64,000 nucleotides of DNA from Antilocapra americana (GCA_007570785.1 ML664199.1:19228597-19292596); one strand, 5' to 3'; numbered from the stretch's first letter, positions 11,322 to 24,370 are shown. A program made the numbers and translations. The notes: generated by a model from the sequence alone, not told the origin.

Positions 11322-13503
11322 ATAGGTCTTAACACTTTTCAAATTAGGAAATAGCTATTTCTCCCGAGATAAACAGCAAGTTCTGCAAATATACATTTGG
11401 AGAAGGCTTCTTTACCTATTGTTCCTTTGCACATTTGTTTATTTTCATTGTCAATATTTTTTGAACATATGACTTATTGAAAATGCTACATTGGTAACAA
11501 TATTAAGTTTTGTGCTCTAAACTACAAGTTAAATTGAAAAATAGGAGAAAAAATTAATTATAATGAATTATTTCTAATATTGTCACTGTTGCCTGGCATA
11601 TAAAACTGTTGCAAACCTTTGAGTTGAAATAACCCTGAACATTTGCTATGAATAAAATACCTGAATTCTTATGTAATTATATATCTGTGCAATAAAATTG
11701 ATAATTATGCAAAATTACTCCTCATTGGATAAAAATAAAACTCTGCAAGAACAACTGAATGGCATAAACCTTTCTGCAGCCATTCAGAATTGCATCTCTT
11801 TTTTTTAAGGAACAAATACAAAATGTCACTCTGAAGAGTATGATTACACTATAGAAAAAAAAAATCATGTTCAGTGTATTCCATCCCATTGCTTCTCTAT
11901 ATTCAGGTACTTTACTCTCTCCAAGCTGTCATGGTTACTTCTGTAATTCACTGTCATATATAATGAAGACACCGTTTTATTTTTCTGATACTGGAGTCCT
12001 ACTTGGGAAATGTTACAGTATGAAACTAAATTAGATCTGTAGAGACAGCTAATTAAAGATCATTGGCAATATCCTGGTTTCCCTGGGAATGTCCACATCT
12101 ATTTGGACAAGAAAGACAGTTAGGGGGCATCTGTCTTTACCATGGGAAGCTAAATACTTACTAAATACTTTGACTCCACAGGCAGCAGTTTCAGGACAGA
12201 TCCAACTTGCCAAATCTGTCTCAACCTCTATTTCCTTCTTCCCATAATTAGAGATTCTGATTAGGTATTTGTTGAGGTCCTTTTCATCCATATTCTTTCT
12301 TGATTAAAAAAGGCTTCAATCCTAACTTGCTTCAGATAGTATTGTCCTATGTTTGTATCCCTTCTGGAAGCCTGAGGCACCCTGACGAGGCTCTTTCAAC
12401 ACAACACTGAACCCTGAAGAGAACCAAGTAGTCATTTCTAATGTCAACATTTTAAGTTCATTTGATATTTGCTGATTGCAGAAATTCAGAATGGCAAAAT
12501 GTCTGAATGAAAAGAATCCTAGACAAAACTCAAGTTAATTATCATCTGGCCAAAAAGGCCAAAATATACTTTGCCAAGCCTCATTTGAATAAAACAAAGT
12601 AGAAAAGAGAATAAGGTCCCAGAATTAACCAGTTTGAAAGAATGAAGACAAAGAGCTGAATTATAAAGGATAACCTGTAAATCTAAGAAAACATTTACAG
12701 TTTTAATTCCATAAGTAACTATACAGAAAGGGGTTTTTGGGAGAGAAGATGCCTTAAATGGTGATAAAGAGAAAAGAGAATCAATGGCAGATTCTAATCA
12801 CATTTCACTAATCTAATTTCTTTGTGCCTAGTAGTATTTTTCCAATAAAAATATAAAAAAGTCAGAAATTAGAGAGTTATTTTTTAAAAACTTAGTATAT
12901 GAAATAATCTAATTATGCATAAAACATGAATAAAATGTAACCTTCTCAAGAAAACCTTGTTTTCAAAGATATTTTCCTCTCTAACTCATACACCTTTCAC
13001 ATTTCTGTTTTTCTCAAGACTTATCTGTCTGAAAAGAAAGGAATATAGTTGAGAACAGAAAGAATAATTGAATAATTCCAGTTCAAATTTGCTGGTCACA
13101 AATCATTAGATCTTAATTTGCTCATTAATAAGAATTTTTTAGTTGTAAATTAATAGGTGGTTTAGGTGTGCTAAAATCTTTGACTCAGCAATTAATACCA
13201 TATTTCCTTTTGTGTACTTATTTTTCTCCCTTTGCATTCTGAATAATGCAATCCCAAATAAACAACTTATGCAGTTAATATAAAATTATATAACATTAAA
13301 ACATGCTAAGTTTACATGGCCAGGTTTTTTTATTACAAAACAACAAGAACAAAACATTTTCAAGGAAAACTGTCAAATTCTCAAGCATATTTTGATATGA
13401 CCTAGACTGGATAAGAGCTTGGGAGAAACAAACTAAAGTAGTTAGCCTACAATCTATGGTTCATTTGTCTCTTTATAACTGGTGTGTACTACAAATTTTA
13501 AAG
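11322..13503. other. Unique AT-rich sequence with one orphan open frame
   Basis: No repeat recognised over about 2.2 kb. A minus-strand 80-codon frame at 12049-12291 lies outside any repeat I can identify. It is varied in composition, with no domain I know. I do not call it a gene. Confidence 0.5.
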
Positions 13504-13647
13504 ACCCTGAGTTGGGAAGATCTCCTGGAGAAGGAAATGGCAACCCACTTCAGTATTCTTTTATGGAAAATCCCATGGGCAGAGGAGCCTGGTGGTTACA
13601 GTCCATGGGCGCTAAAGAGTAGGATATGACTTAGAGACTAGACAACT
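13504..13647 (+). mobile_element. Bov-tA SINE, head missing
   Basis: Begins inside the element (gttgggaagatctcctgg), continues cacttcagtattctt and ends with a diverged tail (gatatgacttagagacta). The tRNA-like head is absent. Confidence 0.88.
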
Positions 13648-14857
13648 AAAGGAATAATATATAGTTTCTGACACTGAATTATAGCTTTGGAAAATCTTTT
13701 GACACCTTCTTTTCATCTAATACCACAGTGTTAATATATTTAAGAACATTTTCATTGTGTTAATCTATATCATTGAATTAAGACTTAAAAAGCAAATTAA
13801 GTACTCAGTAAATGAAAGCCATTGCCAGAAAAAAGAAGTATCTTTAGAATCTTATTATTTTTGAAAGAAAATGTTCTATGATATAATTAAAAAGGAAAAA
13901 CATAGTTATGGAAGCCTACTTCTATAATCCCTTTCTCCATGAAGACTACCTAGTGTTATTTTCTACACATATCATTTCAATGCTTTTTACCCTCAGTCTC
14001 CATCTTTCACCTCCACTGTCCACCTCTCATCACTTCGCCTTTGAATATGTAACCAGAATGAGTCCTTGTTGGTTGACTATCCCATAAGAGGCCTTTCATG
14101 CATAATACTAGACTCAGAAATACTGACATCTTCATTTAAGAAATCCATATTGCAGAAACATGCTTTACATTTTTCATGGGAATTCTTAACATACTTTGAA
14201 GAAGTTCCCTTTTAGGTCAAGAGTGAAATTTTAGAAAAAAAATAAGTGGAAGAATAAATTATACACATTTTCCCCAATTCATTAAAGCATTTCCTATGAT
14301 ATAATTGAAATTTTCACCACTAGCTTTATTCCTCTACAAATCAGTACATAGTTTTAAGTTTTCTTAATACCCACTGAGAAGCAGTATTTCTCTGTGATTT
14401 CTCAGCTAACTATATTTCAGAAAAAAAAAAAAATAGGGCTCTCAATTTTTTTTGAGTTAGAGATTTAAAATGTTCCCTTAACTAGAATTTGAACTAACTA
14501 CTGTGAAATAAGAAGGCAAAAAGGATATGAAAAATTTCTTCTCTGCGATTCTGATAGAGATTCAATTATCTGTTTCTTTATTTTTTCCAGAAACTGCTCT
14601 GAGGACCCCAGGGTATTTGTAGGTTTATATCTTTATGGATTGCACTGTTTTCACAGTGGAAAGATGGTGGTTTCATCAACTGCTATCTGACAACAAATGG
14701 ACACAGACTGTTCAAAGTAAAGCAGTTTTGGATCATTTCTGTTTTATACCCACATGTGCAAATATTGTATATCCTTCTGTCATTTCTGGAACTTTCATTA
14801 ATTACTAAACACCAACCTATCTATTCAGGATTTTAGCATATTACATGATCCTTCGCA
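13648..14857. other. Unique AT-rich sequence
   Basis: No repeat seen except an A13 run near 14420. A splice-acceptor-like pyrimidine stretch ending in cag occurs at 14575-14590, with no supporting open frame. Confidence 0.5.
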
Positions 14858-15367
14858 TGTCAGTGTGTATTCAGTCTGTCTGATTTTTTGCGACCCTATA
14901 GATTGTATCAGTCCTGAATATTCATTGGAAGGAATGATGTTGAAGCTGAAACTCCAATACTTTGGCCACCTGAAGCAAAGAACTGACTCGTTGGAAAAGA
15001 CTCTGATGATGGGAAAGATTGAAGGCAGGAGGAGAAGGGGACAACAGAGGATGAGATGGTTGGATGGCATCACTGACTCAATGGACATGGGTTTGAGTGG
15101 ACTCCAGGAGTTGGTGATGGACAGGGGAGCCTGGCATGCTGCAGTCCATGGGGTTGCAGAGAGTCGGACATGACTGAGCAACTGACCTCAACTGAACTGA
15201 TGGATTGTAGGCTACCAGACTAGTCTGTCCATGGGATTTTTCAGGCAAGAATTCTGGAGAGGGTTGCCATTTCCTCCTCTGGGGCATCTTCCCGACCTTT
15301 TAGGGATTGACACCGTATCTCCCGCATTGGCAGGTGGATTCTCTACCACTCAGCCACCTGGGAAGCC
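14858..15367 (-). mobile_element. Bov-tA SINE interrupted by BovB
   Basis: Tail-side part at 14858-14907 and head-side part at 15203-15367 (gattctctaccactcagcc) form one minus-strand SINE when the BovB is removed. The insertion point duplicated gattgta. Confidence 0.92.
14908..15202 (+). mobile_element. BovB 3' fragment inserted in a SINE
   Basis: Starts tcagtcctgaatattcattg and ends cctcaactgaactga. It is flanked by gattgta at 14901-14907 and 15203-15209. About 295 bp remain of a 5'-truncated insertion. A 102-codon frame across it is a BovB C-terminal relic ([14 protein letters not shown]). Confidence 0.93.
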
Positions 15368-16894
15368 TTCTATGTGTCCAGTGGAATTTAATTCGAAGTT
15401 TACTTGCTTTTTTGCCAATCCATCCAGGTATTATTTTTGCTTTTAACTTTTAAAATTATATTTTCATATAATTCTTGTAATTACTCTGGAAAATTTTAAA
15501 TTTCAAAAGAAGTCTTACCACTGAAAATTTATATAGAATTCCACTACATACACATATTTTATTTAATCCCAAACTTCTGGAACTATTTGTAAATAGTCAA
15601 ATTGAGCATAATCGAAAAACTATTTGAAAAAAACAACATCATTGAATAATGTTAATAAATTAATTGTTATTTTTTAGTTTATTCTCATTTTGACTTAAAT
15701 TTATTTAATATTTTAATTTATTAAAATTTTAATTGACCATTGCTGATATTCATAAAAATTCTATAATTATGGGTTAATTTTACCTCAGCTAATTTAGTAA
15801 GCTTTCCCTGGAAGGATCTGAATTTCTCAGTTGATCTTATAGATTTTCCAGGCAGATGATCATACAAAGTATTACCTATCCTAATGATGTGGTTACTTTG
15901 ATCCTGACATTAATAAGAATGCCTCTAATAAACCCTATTTAATTTAAATAAATATGATTTATCATTTTAATAAGCTTATTTTCCAAAGAAGAGAAGAATT
16001 TGTAAATGCCTTTTAAACCTATAAGTAGATGTAAAAGTTTTGTTTGTTTTATATCTTAACATCACTTGATACAGATGCAATAACTATATTGTAAAATTTT
16101 TATTTTTTAATATAAAGCAGAATTTTGGTTTCATTTTATTTGGGATTTCTGTATTTGTCTTTATGCGACTGATCTCTGCTGTTGTGTTGTCTTTACTCTT
16201 GTTATTAATTTTTTTGGTTTTTACTATTAATGACATGAAACAATTTTTGAAAGAACTGGAAAGTTTTCCATTATTTTATATTGGTAACAGAGTACATGGA
16301 AAGTAAATCATCTCATCTTTAAAACTAGAAATACTTTTTGTATGTGTCTGGGGGGAAGAGGTGAATACCAGGAGTTCCTTACCTAACATATAAAACTATT
16401 CAATACATATGTCTCATATTACTTGTGAAATACTGAATATATCAAGAGATAGCAGTCATAAGAATGTATTATAAGTGTAAATTTTGTGGAGTTCTAAAAC
16501 TAGCTGAGATACATAATGGGAAAGAACTCATCATGTTACTGTCTGGATCCACTGTCTTTTGTTTGGGATAGGGGATGACTATCTTCTATATTATTACTAC
16601 AATGGCTATAACTCTGCTACATTTTACACTTCATTTTAGTTATTTTTGTTTTATGTATTTGAGATTCAATTTCTACATGTATTTTCTTATATTTTTTAAA
16701 TTTTTATTAAGATAAATGCATTTCATTAAATGGCATGTTATTCTCACATATATTAATAACTATGTATCTGTACTACATTTTCTTTTCTGTTAATTATTAT
16801 GTTAAACTTGTACTGTTATGTATTAAACTATTTATATCTTCCCTATTGCTTTACTCTCCAAATAATCAGATCTTGTAATCTTGTATTCATTCAT
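15368..16894. other. AT-rich sequence, possibly very old L1
   Basis: No gene. Very AT-rich with T-rich runs. From about 16600 it vaguely resembles antisense L1 ORF2, too weakly to assign. Confidence 0.4.
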
Positions 16895-17365
16895 ATTATG
16901 GGCTGAACCATGTCCTCCAAAAAGGAATGTTGAAATCCTATCCAGCTGTAAGTTAGAATATGACCTTATTTGCAAACTTAATCTTTACAGAGGTCATAAA
17001 GTTAAAATGAGGTCATTCAAATGAGCCCTAATCCAATATGACTGCTGTCTTTCTAAAAAGGAAATATAGCAACAGACAGAAACACACAGAGGGAAGACAA
17101 CATGAACATGGAGGGGAGAATGTCATGTGGAGGTAAGGTAGAGATTGGAGCAATGCATCAACAAACTAACGAATAGTAGGACTACCAACAAATTTTCAGA
17201 AACTGCACAAGAGACATGGAACGGATTCTCCCTCCCACCCCTCAAAAGTAACCAACTGTGCTGACCTCTTAATTTGGGGCTTCCAGAATCTACATCCAAG
17301 AGAAAATAAATTTATATTGTTGAAGACACTTTGTTTAGTTGCAGTAGCCCTAGAAAACTAATACA
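16895..17365 (+). mobile_element. MaLR solo LTR (MLT1 type)
   Basis: The sequence follows the MLT1-type LTR order: attatgggctgaaccatgtcc, aatatgaccttatttgcaaa, aatgaggtcattcaaatgag, ccctaatccaatatgactg, then gaggggagaatgtcatgtgg and the end agtagccctagaaaactaat. It is an ancient ERVL-MaLR solo LTR with no internal region attached. Confidence 0.8.
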
Positions 17366-18560
17366 AATTTTATCCATTTTTTGTTTTCTTATTAATTTAT
17401 GCTCTTGCATTTGTTAATTATCTTCCTCCTGCTCCTCCTAAGTTTGTTTTCTTCTTGAGTAAAAATTATTTTCTCTTGATATAAAAATATAAGTCTAAGA
17501 AAATATCTTAAATATATTTTTGATTATATTATGCAATTTTAATGTGTCATACATTCATTTCATTTTATTTTTGTTCTAAATTCTGTTTTGATTTCTTTGC
17601 TGACATTGGAAATGTTTAAAAAAATGTTTTTTAAATTAAAAAGAGAATGTGTTTTCTAAACTCTTATTTTATTATTTTCTATTATTGAATTGTGTCAAAA
17701 GTTCTATGTCTGTGATATTTTTCCTTCTGTAATATACTACAGTTTATATTTTTAACATAAGTATGATTATATATTTAAGAATTTTAAAATGTTATTAGTA
17801 TTTCAATATATATATATATATGAATAAATATGTATATACCTATATAGAGATATTTGAGGACTTGTCTGGTGGCTCAGATAATAAAGTGTCTGCCTACAAT
17901 GCAGGAGACCCAGGTTCAATCCCTGGGTCAGGAAGGTCTCCTGGAGAAGGAAATGGCACCCCACTCCAGTATTCTTGCCTGGAAAATCCCATGGACAGAA
18001 GAACATGGTAGGCTAGAGTCCATGGGGTTGCAAAGAGCTGGACACAACTGAGTGACTTCATTTTCACTTTCACTTGAGTACTTCTACTATATATATATAA
18101 TTGATGTATTTTACATTTTTCTTGTTTTTTTTTTAAATTTTGTTTGATCTGACAAACGTATAAAATGTTATGCTTGCTAGTAGTATGTTCCTCTTCATCT
18201 CTTATTTTATGTAACAAATTTCTTTCAGTAATTACTCTGTTATATGTTGTATGTGCTTTTCCTTTCATATGTATAAGAACTTCAAGTAGTCTTAGTTTAA
18301 ATTTAATTGTTTATTTTTCATTTTAAAAATGCAATTGAGCTTAATCTTATACTTTTCAAATTCAAAACTAAATGTTTTTGAGTGCCAGATTGAGATAAAT
18401 AATTTAGTTTAATGATATTTGACAAATTTATTGACTTTTTAAAGCTCAGTTGTTACATTAAATTTGTTTTAACTAATGCCTTCTCTTTGAGAATCATTTT
18501 TGTATATTTGCAAAATTATGTATCAGTATTTAATATAAAATTGGTTTAATTATATATATT
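17366..18560 (-). mobile_element. Possible ancient L1 remnant, antisense
   Basis: AT-rich with stretches resembling antisense L1 ORF2 (for example ctgttttgatttctttgctg and gtttgatctgacaa). The divergence is so high that this is a tentative call. A Bov-tA at 17858-18074 interrupts it. (TA)n runs lie at about 17808-17821 and 18090-18101. Confidence 0.3.
17858..18074 (+). mobile_element. Bov-tA SINE, near full length
   Basis: Head gacttgtctggtggctcag, then tctgcctacaatgcaggag, cctgggtcaggaag, and a tail ending cactttcacttgag. Good preservation across the whole SINE suggests a fairly recent copy. Confidence 0.95.
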
Positions 18561-19124
18561 TGACTTGGTTCGATATTGACCATTACTGTAAGATCTTGTC
18601 TTTCTTGGTATCTGAATTTTAACTAAGTTCATCTGTAGTACTTCAGCTAAACTTTTTCATGAAGTTATGCCATGTATTTTCAAAATTATGAGTCATATAT
18701 TTTCAAAAGTTATGAGTCATGTATTTTCAGAATTTTGCTATATCTGAGAAGTATTGCCTAGCACATGTTCCCAATGAGGTGTTACCATTTGGTTAAAAAT
18801 ATATAACTTGGATCAAACTTCAACCATCAAAACTCTTCAAGCTGATTCATTGTCACCTGGTACTAAATGAACTAAAGAAGCAGACTGAGGAAACTCTAAA
18901 GTGTGTAAGATTTTATTTTGCCTTTGAAATTCAAAAATGTCACAAGGATTTTTCTAAAAATGGGTTTTCTTTCTATTACTTATTCCTGCAAGTCATGAGG
19001 ATTTTTATCTATAGAATCTGATTTTCACTTCAGAAAGTCTTGACTTTTTAATTAAACCAGAAATTATTACTATGTTTAACTTGTTCCAGATTCTTTTTTG
19101 GAAATACCTCAAATATTATAATAG
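18561..19124. other. Unique AT-rich sequence
   Basis: No gene or clear repeat. The words tatgagtcat and tgtattttca recur locally at 18660-18730, a small degenerate tandem. Confidence 0.5.
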
Positions 19125-19482
19125 CTCAGGCTTCTTTTAACAAATACACCATGACTAGCTAGCTTAAACAACAAATATTTATTTCTGACAGTTCTGGAGA
19201 CTGGGTCTTCCAGGATAGATGGCTGCAGATTAAAGGAAGGTCTGGTGAGAAGCCACTTTCACCAGATGGCCACTTTCACTGGCCATCTTCTTGTATCTTC
19301 ACACAGCAGAGACAAGAGAAAAGCTCTTTGTGTCTCTATGTAAAGGCACTAACTCCATTAATCAGGGTTCCATGCTCAAGACCTAATTATATCCCAAAGG
19401 CAACATTTCCAAATATCCTCACATTGGGGGAGTCATGATTGCAACATGATTTTTGGGGAGACACAAATATTCAGTTAATAGC
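19125..19482 (-). mobile_element. MaLR solo LTR (MST/MLT1 type), reverse
   Basis: Reverse-oriented LTR phrases: cttaaacaacaaatatttat, cagttctggagactggg, gcactaactccattaatcag, tcacattgggggagtcatg and gggagacacaaatattcag. The order fits the antisense of an ERVL-MaLR LTR. No internal retroviral sequence is attached. Confidence 0.78.
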
Positions 19483-19608
19483 AAATACTACTTTGCTGTT
19501 TATTCCTTTCAATCTAGTTTTAAATTCCTAAATTATATTATATTGCTTCGGTTTTCTTCAAGACTTCTCTTGTTTTCCTGAGTTTCTATTACAGCCTGAG
19601 TTTATATA

Positions 19609-19812
19609 TATGTTAGTCATTCAGTCATGTTCAACTCTTTGCAGTTCCATGGACTGTAGCTTATCAGATTTCTGTCCATGGAATTCTCCAGGCAAGAATA
19701 TTGGAGTGGGTTTCCATTTTCTTCTCTAGGGGATCATCCTAACCAAGGGATTGAACCTGGGTCTCCTGCCTTGCAGGCAGATTCTTTACCATCTGAATTA
19801 TCAGGGAACTTG
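19609..19812 (-). mobile_element. Bov-tA SINE
   Basis: The tail side (ttagtcattcagtcatgttc) is on the left, and the tRNA head antisense (gattctttaccatctgaatt) is on the right. Near full length, moderately diverged. Confidence 0.92.
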
Positions 19813-20024
19813 CATGCTGCAATTCCTAAATTCACATGCCTCAACTAGAGAGTCCATACACTGCAAACTACAGAGTCCATGCACTCTGGAACCCACACAA
19901 CACAACTAAGGAGAGAAGCTTAGGCACCACAACAAAAGATTCCACATGCCACAATGAAGGATCCCACATGCAACAACTAAGACCAACACAGGCAAAAAGA
20001 AAATAAACTTTAAAAAATAAAATA
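19813..20024 (+). mobile_element. CHR-type cetartiodactyl SINE, 3' part
   Basis: A run of variations on acaactaag / cacatgcaacaa / gagtccatgcactc ends in ggcaaaaagaaaataaac and an A-rich tail. This is the repetitive 3' body of the tRNA-Glu-derived CHR/ART SINE group of whales, hippos and ruminants. Subfamily not assigned. Confidence 0.6.
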
Positions 20025-20855
20025 AAGGTTTTTTTTCTTTTTCATGCTCATAAGCAAGCCATTTTCATGCTTTTTTTTTTACATAACAACCTCCCTTTTT
20101 TATTATACATTTTTTTCTTCTTTTGAGGTCTAGTCATTTAGAAATGCCAATCTAATTCCTATAATATCAGTCATCACTTACTCTGATAAAGACATCCTCC
20201 TCAGATATAAACCAGTGTTGTTTTTTGTCAAATTTAAAATATATATATACAATTATATAAATATATATATATATATATGTATATATACACACAAAAAGGT
20301 TACTTTCCATTTACAGGTATTACTAATTATTGGCTTTGTTCCCCATATTGTACAATACATCCTTGAGCTTATCTTAAATGGAACAGTTTGTGCTTCGTAC
20401 CCTAACAGTATAGTGCTCCTGCTTTCCCTTATAATAGTTTCAGATATGTAATGTAGTGATTCAATATTTTTATAGATTATATTCCATTTAAGAACATTAT
20501 AAAACAATGGCTGTATTTCTCTGTGCTGTACAATATATCCTTTTTGCTTATCTATTTTATACATGGTAGTTTGTATCCCTTAATCTCACACAACAATCTT
20601 GTCTCTTCCCCATCCCTCTCCTGATTGATAATCACACTATCACTAGTGTGTTCTCTACATCTATTCGTCTGTTTCAGTTTTATTATGTATATTTATTTCT
20701 TATATCCCACATATAATTGATAACTGATTATATTTGTCTGACTTGTTTCACTAAGCATAATCCTCTCCAGGTCATTCTCATTATAGCAAAAGGGAAATTT
20801 TATTCTTTTTATGGCTGATTAGCTTGGCTATTGTAAATAATGCTGCTATGAACAT

Positions 20856-21740
20856 CAAGGCTGTATACTGTCACCCTGCTTATTTAACTTATATGCAGAG
20901 TACATCATGAGAAACCCTGGGCTGGAGGAAGCACAAACTGGAATCAAGATTGCCGGGAGAAATATAAATAACCTCAGATATACAGATGACACCACCCTCA
21001 TGGTAAAAAGTGAAGAACTAAAGAGCCTCTTGCTGAAAGTGAAAGAGGAGAGTGAAAAAGTTGGCCTTGGAAAACTAAGATCATGGCATCTGGTCCCATC
21101 ACTTCATGGCAAATAGATGGGGAAACAGTGGAAACAGTGATTGACTTCATTTTCCTGGGCTCCAAAATCACTGCAGATGGTGATTGCAGCTGTGAAATTA
21201 AAAGACACTTACTCCTTGGAAGGAAAGTTATGTATGACCAGCCTAGACAGCATCTTGAAAAGCAGTGACATTACTTTGCCAACAAAGTTCCATCTAGTCA
21301 AGGCTATGGTTTCTCCAGTAGTCATGTGTGGATGTGAGTTGGACTATAAAGAAAGCTGAGCACTGAAGAGTTGATGCTTTTCTCCAACTGTGGTGTTGGA
21401 GAAGACTCTTGAGAGTCCCTTGGACTGCAAGGAGATCCAACCAGTCCATCCTAAAGGAAATCAGTTCTGAATATTCATTGGAAGGACTGATGCTGAACCT
21501 GAAACTCCAATACTTTGGCCACCTGATGCGAACAGCTGACTCATTTGAAAAGACCCTGATGCTGGGAAAGATTGAAGGCAGGAGAAGAAGGGGACAACAG
21601 AGGATGAGATGGTTGGATGGCATCACCGATTCAATGAACATGGGTTTGGGTGGACTCTGGGAATTGGTGATGGACAGGGAGGCCTGGCGTTCTGCGGTTC
21701 ATGGGGTCCCAAAGAGTTGGACACAACTGAGCGACTGAAC
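20856..21740 (+). mobile_element. BovB LINE, 5'-truncated, with target-site duplication
   Basis: Starts in the RT region (aaggctgtatactgtcaccc) and ends gcgactgaac. It is flanked by tgaacat at 20849-20855 and 21741-21747, and the L1 around it becomes continuous when it is removed. The left copy and the L1 context support the duplication even though the word resembles the BovB tail. Confidence 0.93.
20907..21360 (+). pseudogene. BovB RT remnant with altered catalytic box
   Basis: The frame reads AGRNINNLRYTDDTTLM, so the catalytic YADD has become YTDD. Several frameshifts follow: the downstream GPITSWQIDGETVETVIDF block is in another frame. It cannot encode an active RT. Confidence 0.85.
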
Positions 21741-22316
21741 TGAACATTGGGGTTCATATATATTTTCAAATTAGTGGTTTTGTTTTACTCAGATATATAT
21801 TCAGGAGTGGAATTGCTGGGTCATAGGGTAGTTCTCTTTTTAGTTTCTTGAGAAACCTCCATGCTGTTTTCCACAGTGGCTGCACCAATTTATTTTCCCA
21901 TTTTCCCACCAACAGTGCATGAGGGTTCTTTTTTCTCCACATCCTTGACATCATTTCTTATTTATATTCTTTTTGATGATAGACATATTTGACAGATGTG
22001 GGGTGTTCTATACTGAGCTTTTGATTTGCATTTCCCTGATGATTAGTGATGTTGAGTGTCTTTTCATGTACCTATTGGTCATTTGCAAATCTTCTTTGGA
22101 AAAATACCTATTCAGTTCTTCTGCCCATTTTTTTAATGGAGTTGTGTTTCTTTGTTTTGTTTTTGTTTTTGACATTGAGTTATATGAGCTATTTAAATAT
22201 GTTGGATATTAATTATTGATCATTTCATTTGCAAATATTTTCTCTCATTCGGTTAGTTTTCTATTCATTTTTTTCAATGGTTTCTTTTGCTATGCAAAAG
22301 CTTTTGATTTTAGATC

Positions 22317-22628
22317 AGGTCAGTCATTTCAGTTACCCAGTCATGTCTGACTCTTTGCAACCCCATGGACTGCAGCATGCCAGGCTTCCCTGTCCATCAC
22401 CAGCTCCTGGAGACTGCTCAAACTCATGTCCATCAAGTTGGTGATGCCATCTAACCATCTTATCCTCTGTTTTCCTCTTCTCCTGCTGCCTTCAATCTTT
22501 CCCATCGTCAGGGTCTTTTCCAGTAAGTCAGTTCTCTTCCAATGAATATTCAGCACTGATTTCCTTTAGGATTGTCTTGTTGGATTTCCTTGCAGTCCAA
22601 GGGACTCTCAAGAGTCTTATCCTACACA
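22317..22628 (-). mobile_element. BovB 3' fragment
   Basis: Antisense BovB end cagttacccagtcatgtctg, then atcaccagctcctggag, ttcctcttctcctgctgcc, gactctcaagagtcttatcc. It splits the old L1. No clear duplication. Confidence 0.92.
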
Positions 22629-23244
22629 GATTAAAAAATGTTAATCAATTTATTTCAGAGAGTGCTCTGTGTCTTCCTCTAGGAGTTTCATGGCTTCCGT
22701 CTAACATTTATGTCTTTAATCTATCTTGATTTTTCTTTTAAAATATATATGGTGTGAGAAAATATTCCTACTTTATGCTTTTACATGTAGCTGTCCCATT
22801 TTCCCAGAACCAATTATTGAAGAGACTGTCTTTTCTCTATTGTATTTTCTTGCCTTCCAGTCATAGTGTAATTGACCAAAAGTGTCTGGGTTTATTTTCA
22901 GACTCTCTATCCTGTTCCACTGAGCTATACGTCTGTTTTTCTGCCAGCATCATACTGTTTTCATTACTATAGCTTTGTAGTATAGTATGAATTCAGGCAG
23001 CATAATTTCTCCAGCTATGTTCTTCTTTCTCAAGTTTTTGCTAGTTGAGGTTTTGCATTTCCAAAAAATATTTTAAATTATTTGTTTCAGTTCAGCGAAA
23101 AATAATATTGATATTTTGATATGGATTTCACTGAATCTGTAGATTGCTTTTATACTAGTGTTGAGTTTATCCACAAGCACTTATGCTAAATTTCTTTTTT
23201 TGTTTGTTTGTTTTTTTGTTCTAGTAATCACTTACCTACAGATA

Positions 23245-23512
23245 CTCTGCTGCTGCTGCTGCTAAGTCACTTCAGTCGTGTCCAACTCTGTGTGACCCCA
23301 TAGATGGCAGCCCACGAGGCTCCGCCTTCCCTGGGATTCTTCAAGCAAGAACACTTGGAGTGGGTTGCCATTTCCTTCTCCAATGCATGAAAATGAAGTC
23401 GCTCAGTAGTGTCTGACTCTTCGCAACCCCATGGACTGCAGCCTACCAGGCTCCTCCGTCCATGGGATTCTCCAGGCAAGAGTACTGGAGTGGGGTGCCA
23501 TTGCCTTCTCCA
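23245..23512 (-). mobile_element. Bov-A2 SINE (dimeric), with duplication
   Basis: Starts with (TGC)5-like repeats, then two BovB-derived units: gaccccatagatggcagccc and gaccccatggactgcagcc, linked by ccaatgcatgaaaatgaagt. Flanked by acagata at 23238-23244 and 23513-23519. The two-unit layout defines Bov-A2. Confidence 0.95.
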
Positions 23513-23519
23513 ACAGATA

Positions 23520-24370
23520 ATCTACCATTTACTTAATATTTCATAACTTTTCTACTTCTCACAGAAGAACCTGAGCTATAACCCACTAATAAAGTGTCTC
23601 AAAATTAATCTTTTACCAAAGGGACAACAACATATTACAGGCTGATCTTTATATGAAGTTTATTACCTGATTTTCTTTAAAATAAAATATAAAAATGATT
23701 AAAGTTATTTCAAGTAAGTTTATATGAAAATCTTTCAAAGTATGATGGCAGTTTGTGTATATTTTATAAATCATATTTTTTAGTTTCATAAGCTCAGCTG
23801 AAGATAATAGAATTATACATAGAGAGATCTTAAAAACAACAGTATTTTATAACTATGTGCATACAGTTAAATATTAGCCTTCACTGAAGTATAAAATTGT
23901 TAATTATAGTTTTCTATGAGGAGTTTGCAATAATATGTTTATGTTTTTATTACAAATTGGAAGTATATCTCTTTCAGTATTTTTCACATTAATTTCTTGC
24001 TTGGATTTAATTTCAATTTTTAAAAAACTACCAATTTTTCTGTTATTTCTGGATGAAAGTTATGCTAGTTCTTAGAGTTATTACCACCAAAATATGATGT
24101 TGCACGTTTATTCCTGGAGTTTAAAACTTGATCTCATAATGATTATTTGAAATTTTACTATAATAGTTTTCTTACAATTACATTGTTAACTATGCCATGT
24201 TAGATTTGCCATGGTTTCCTAATGTGACTAACGAAAATTAGATGAAAACATTAAGAGAAAGTCTAGTTTATTGAAAGAAGAATCATATACACAAATATGT
24301 AAACAGAAACATTTTTATATAAAATGAGAACCGGTTTTTATAATGTAGAGCTAAATAAAGCCAAATTAGA
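23520..24370. other. Unique AT-rich sequence
   Basis: No gene or repeat recognised. Confidence 0.5.

Larger units (their letters stand above)
20215..23200 (-). mobile_element. Old L1 (L1MA/MB age), 3' end and ORF2, in three pieces
   Basis: Antisense 3'UTR at 20215-20855 (ccccatattgtacaatacat, caatcttgtctcttccccat), ORF2 at 21748-22316 (ggaattgctgggtcatagg, cactgttttccacagtgg antisense type) and 22629-23180 (tagctgtcccattttcccag, ccagcatcatactgtttt). Two BovB insertions separate the pieces. (TA)n runs lie inside at about 20238-20292. No frame is intact. A (TTTG)n-like run closes it at 23197-23220. Confidence 0.82.

Noticed and set aside
14575..14720. Possible exon after a good acceptor-like site
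   Set aside because: No frame stays open beyond about 32 codons and no convincing donor follows.
17858..18074. tRNA-like heads in Bov-tA copies as possible tRNA genes
   Set aside because: They are SINE promoters derived from tRNA; no complete cloverleaf or anticodon arm in context.
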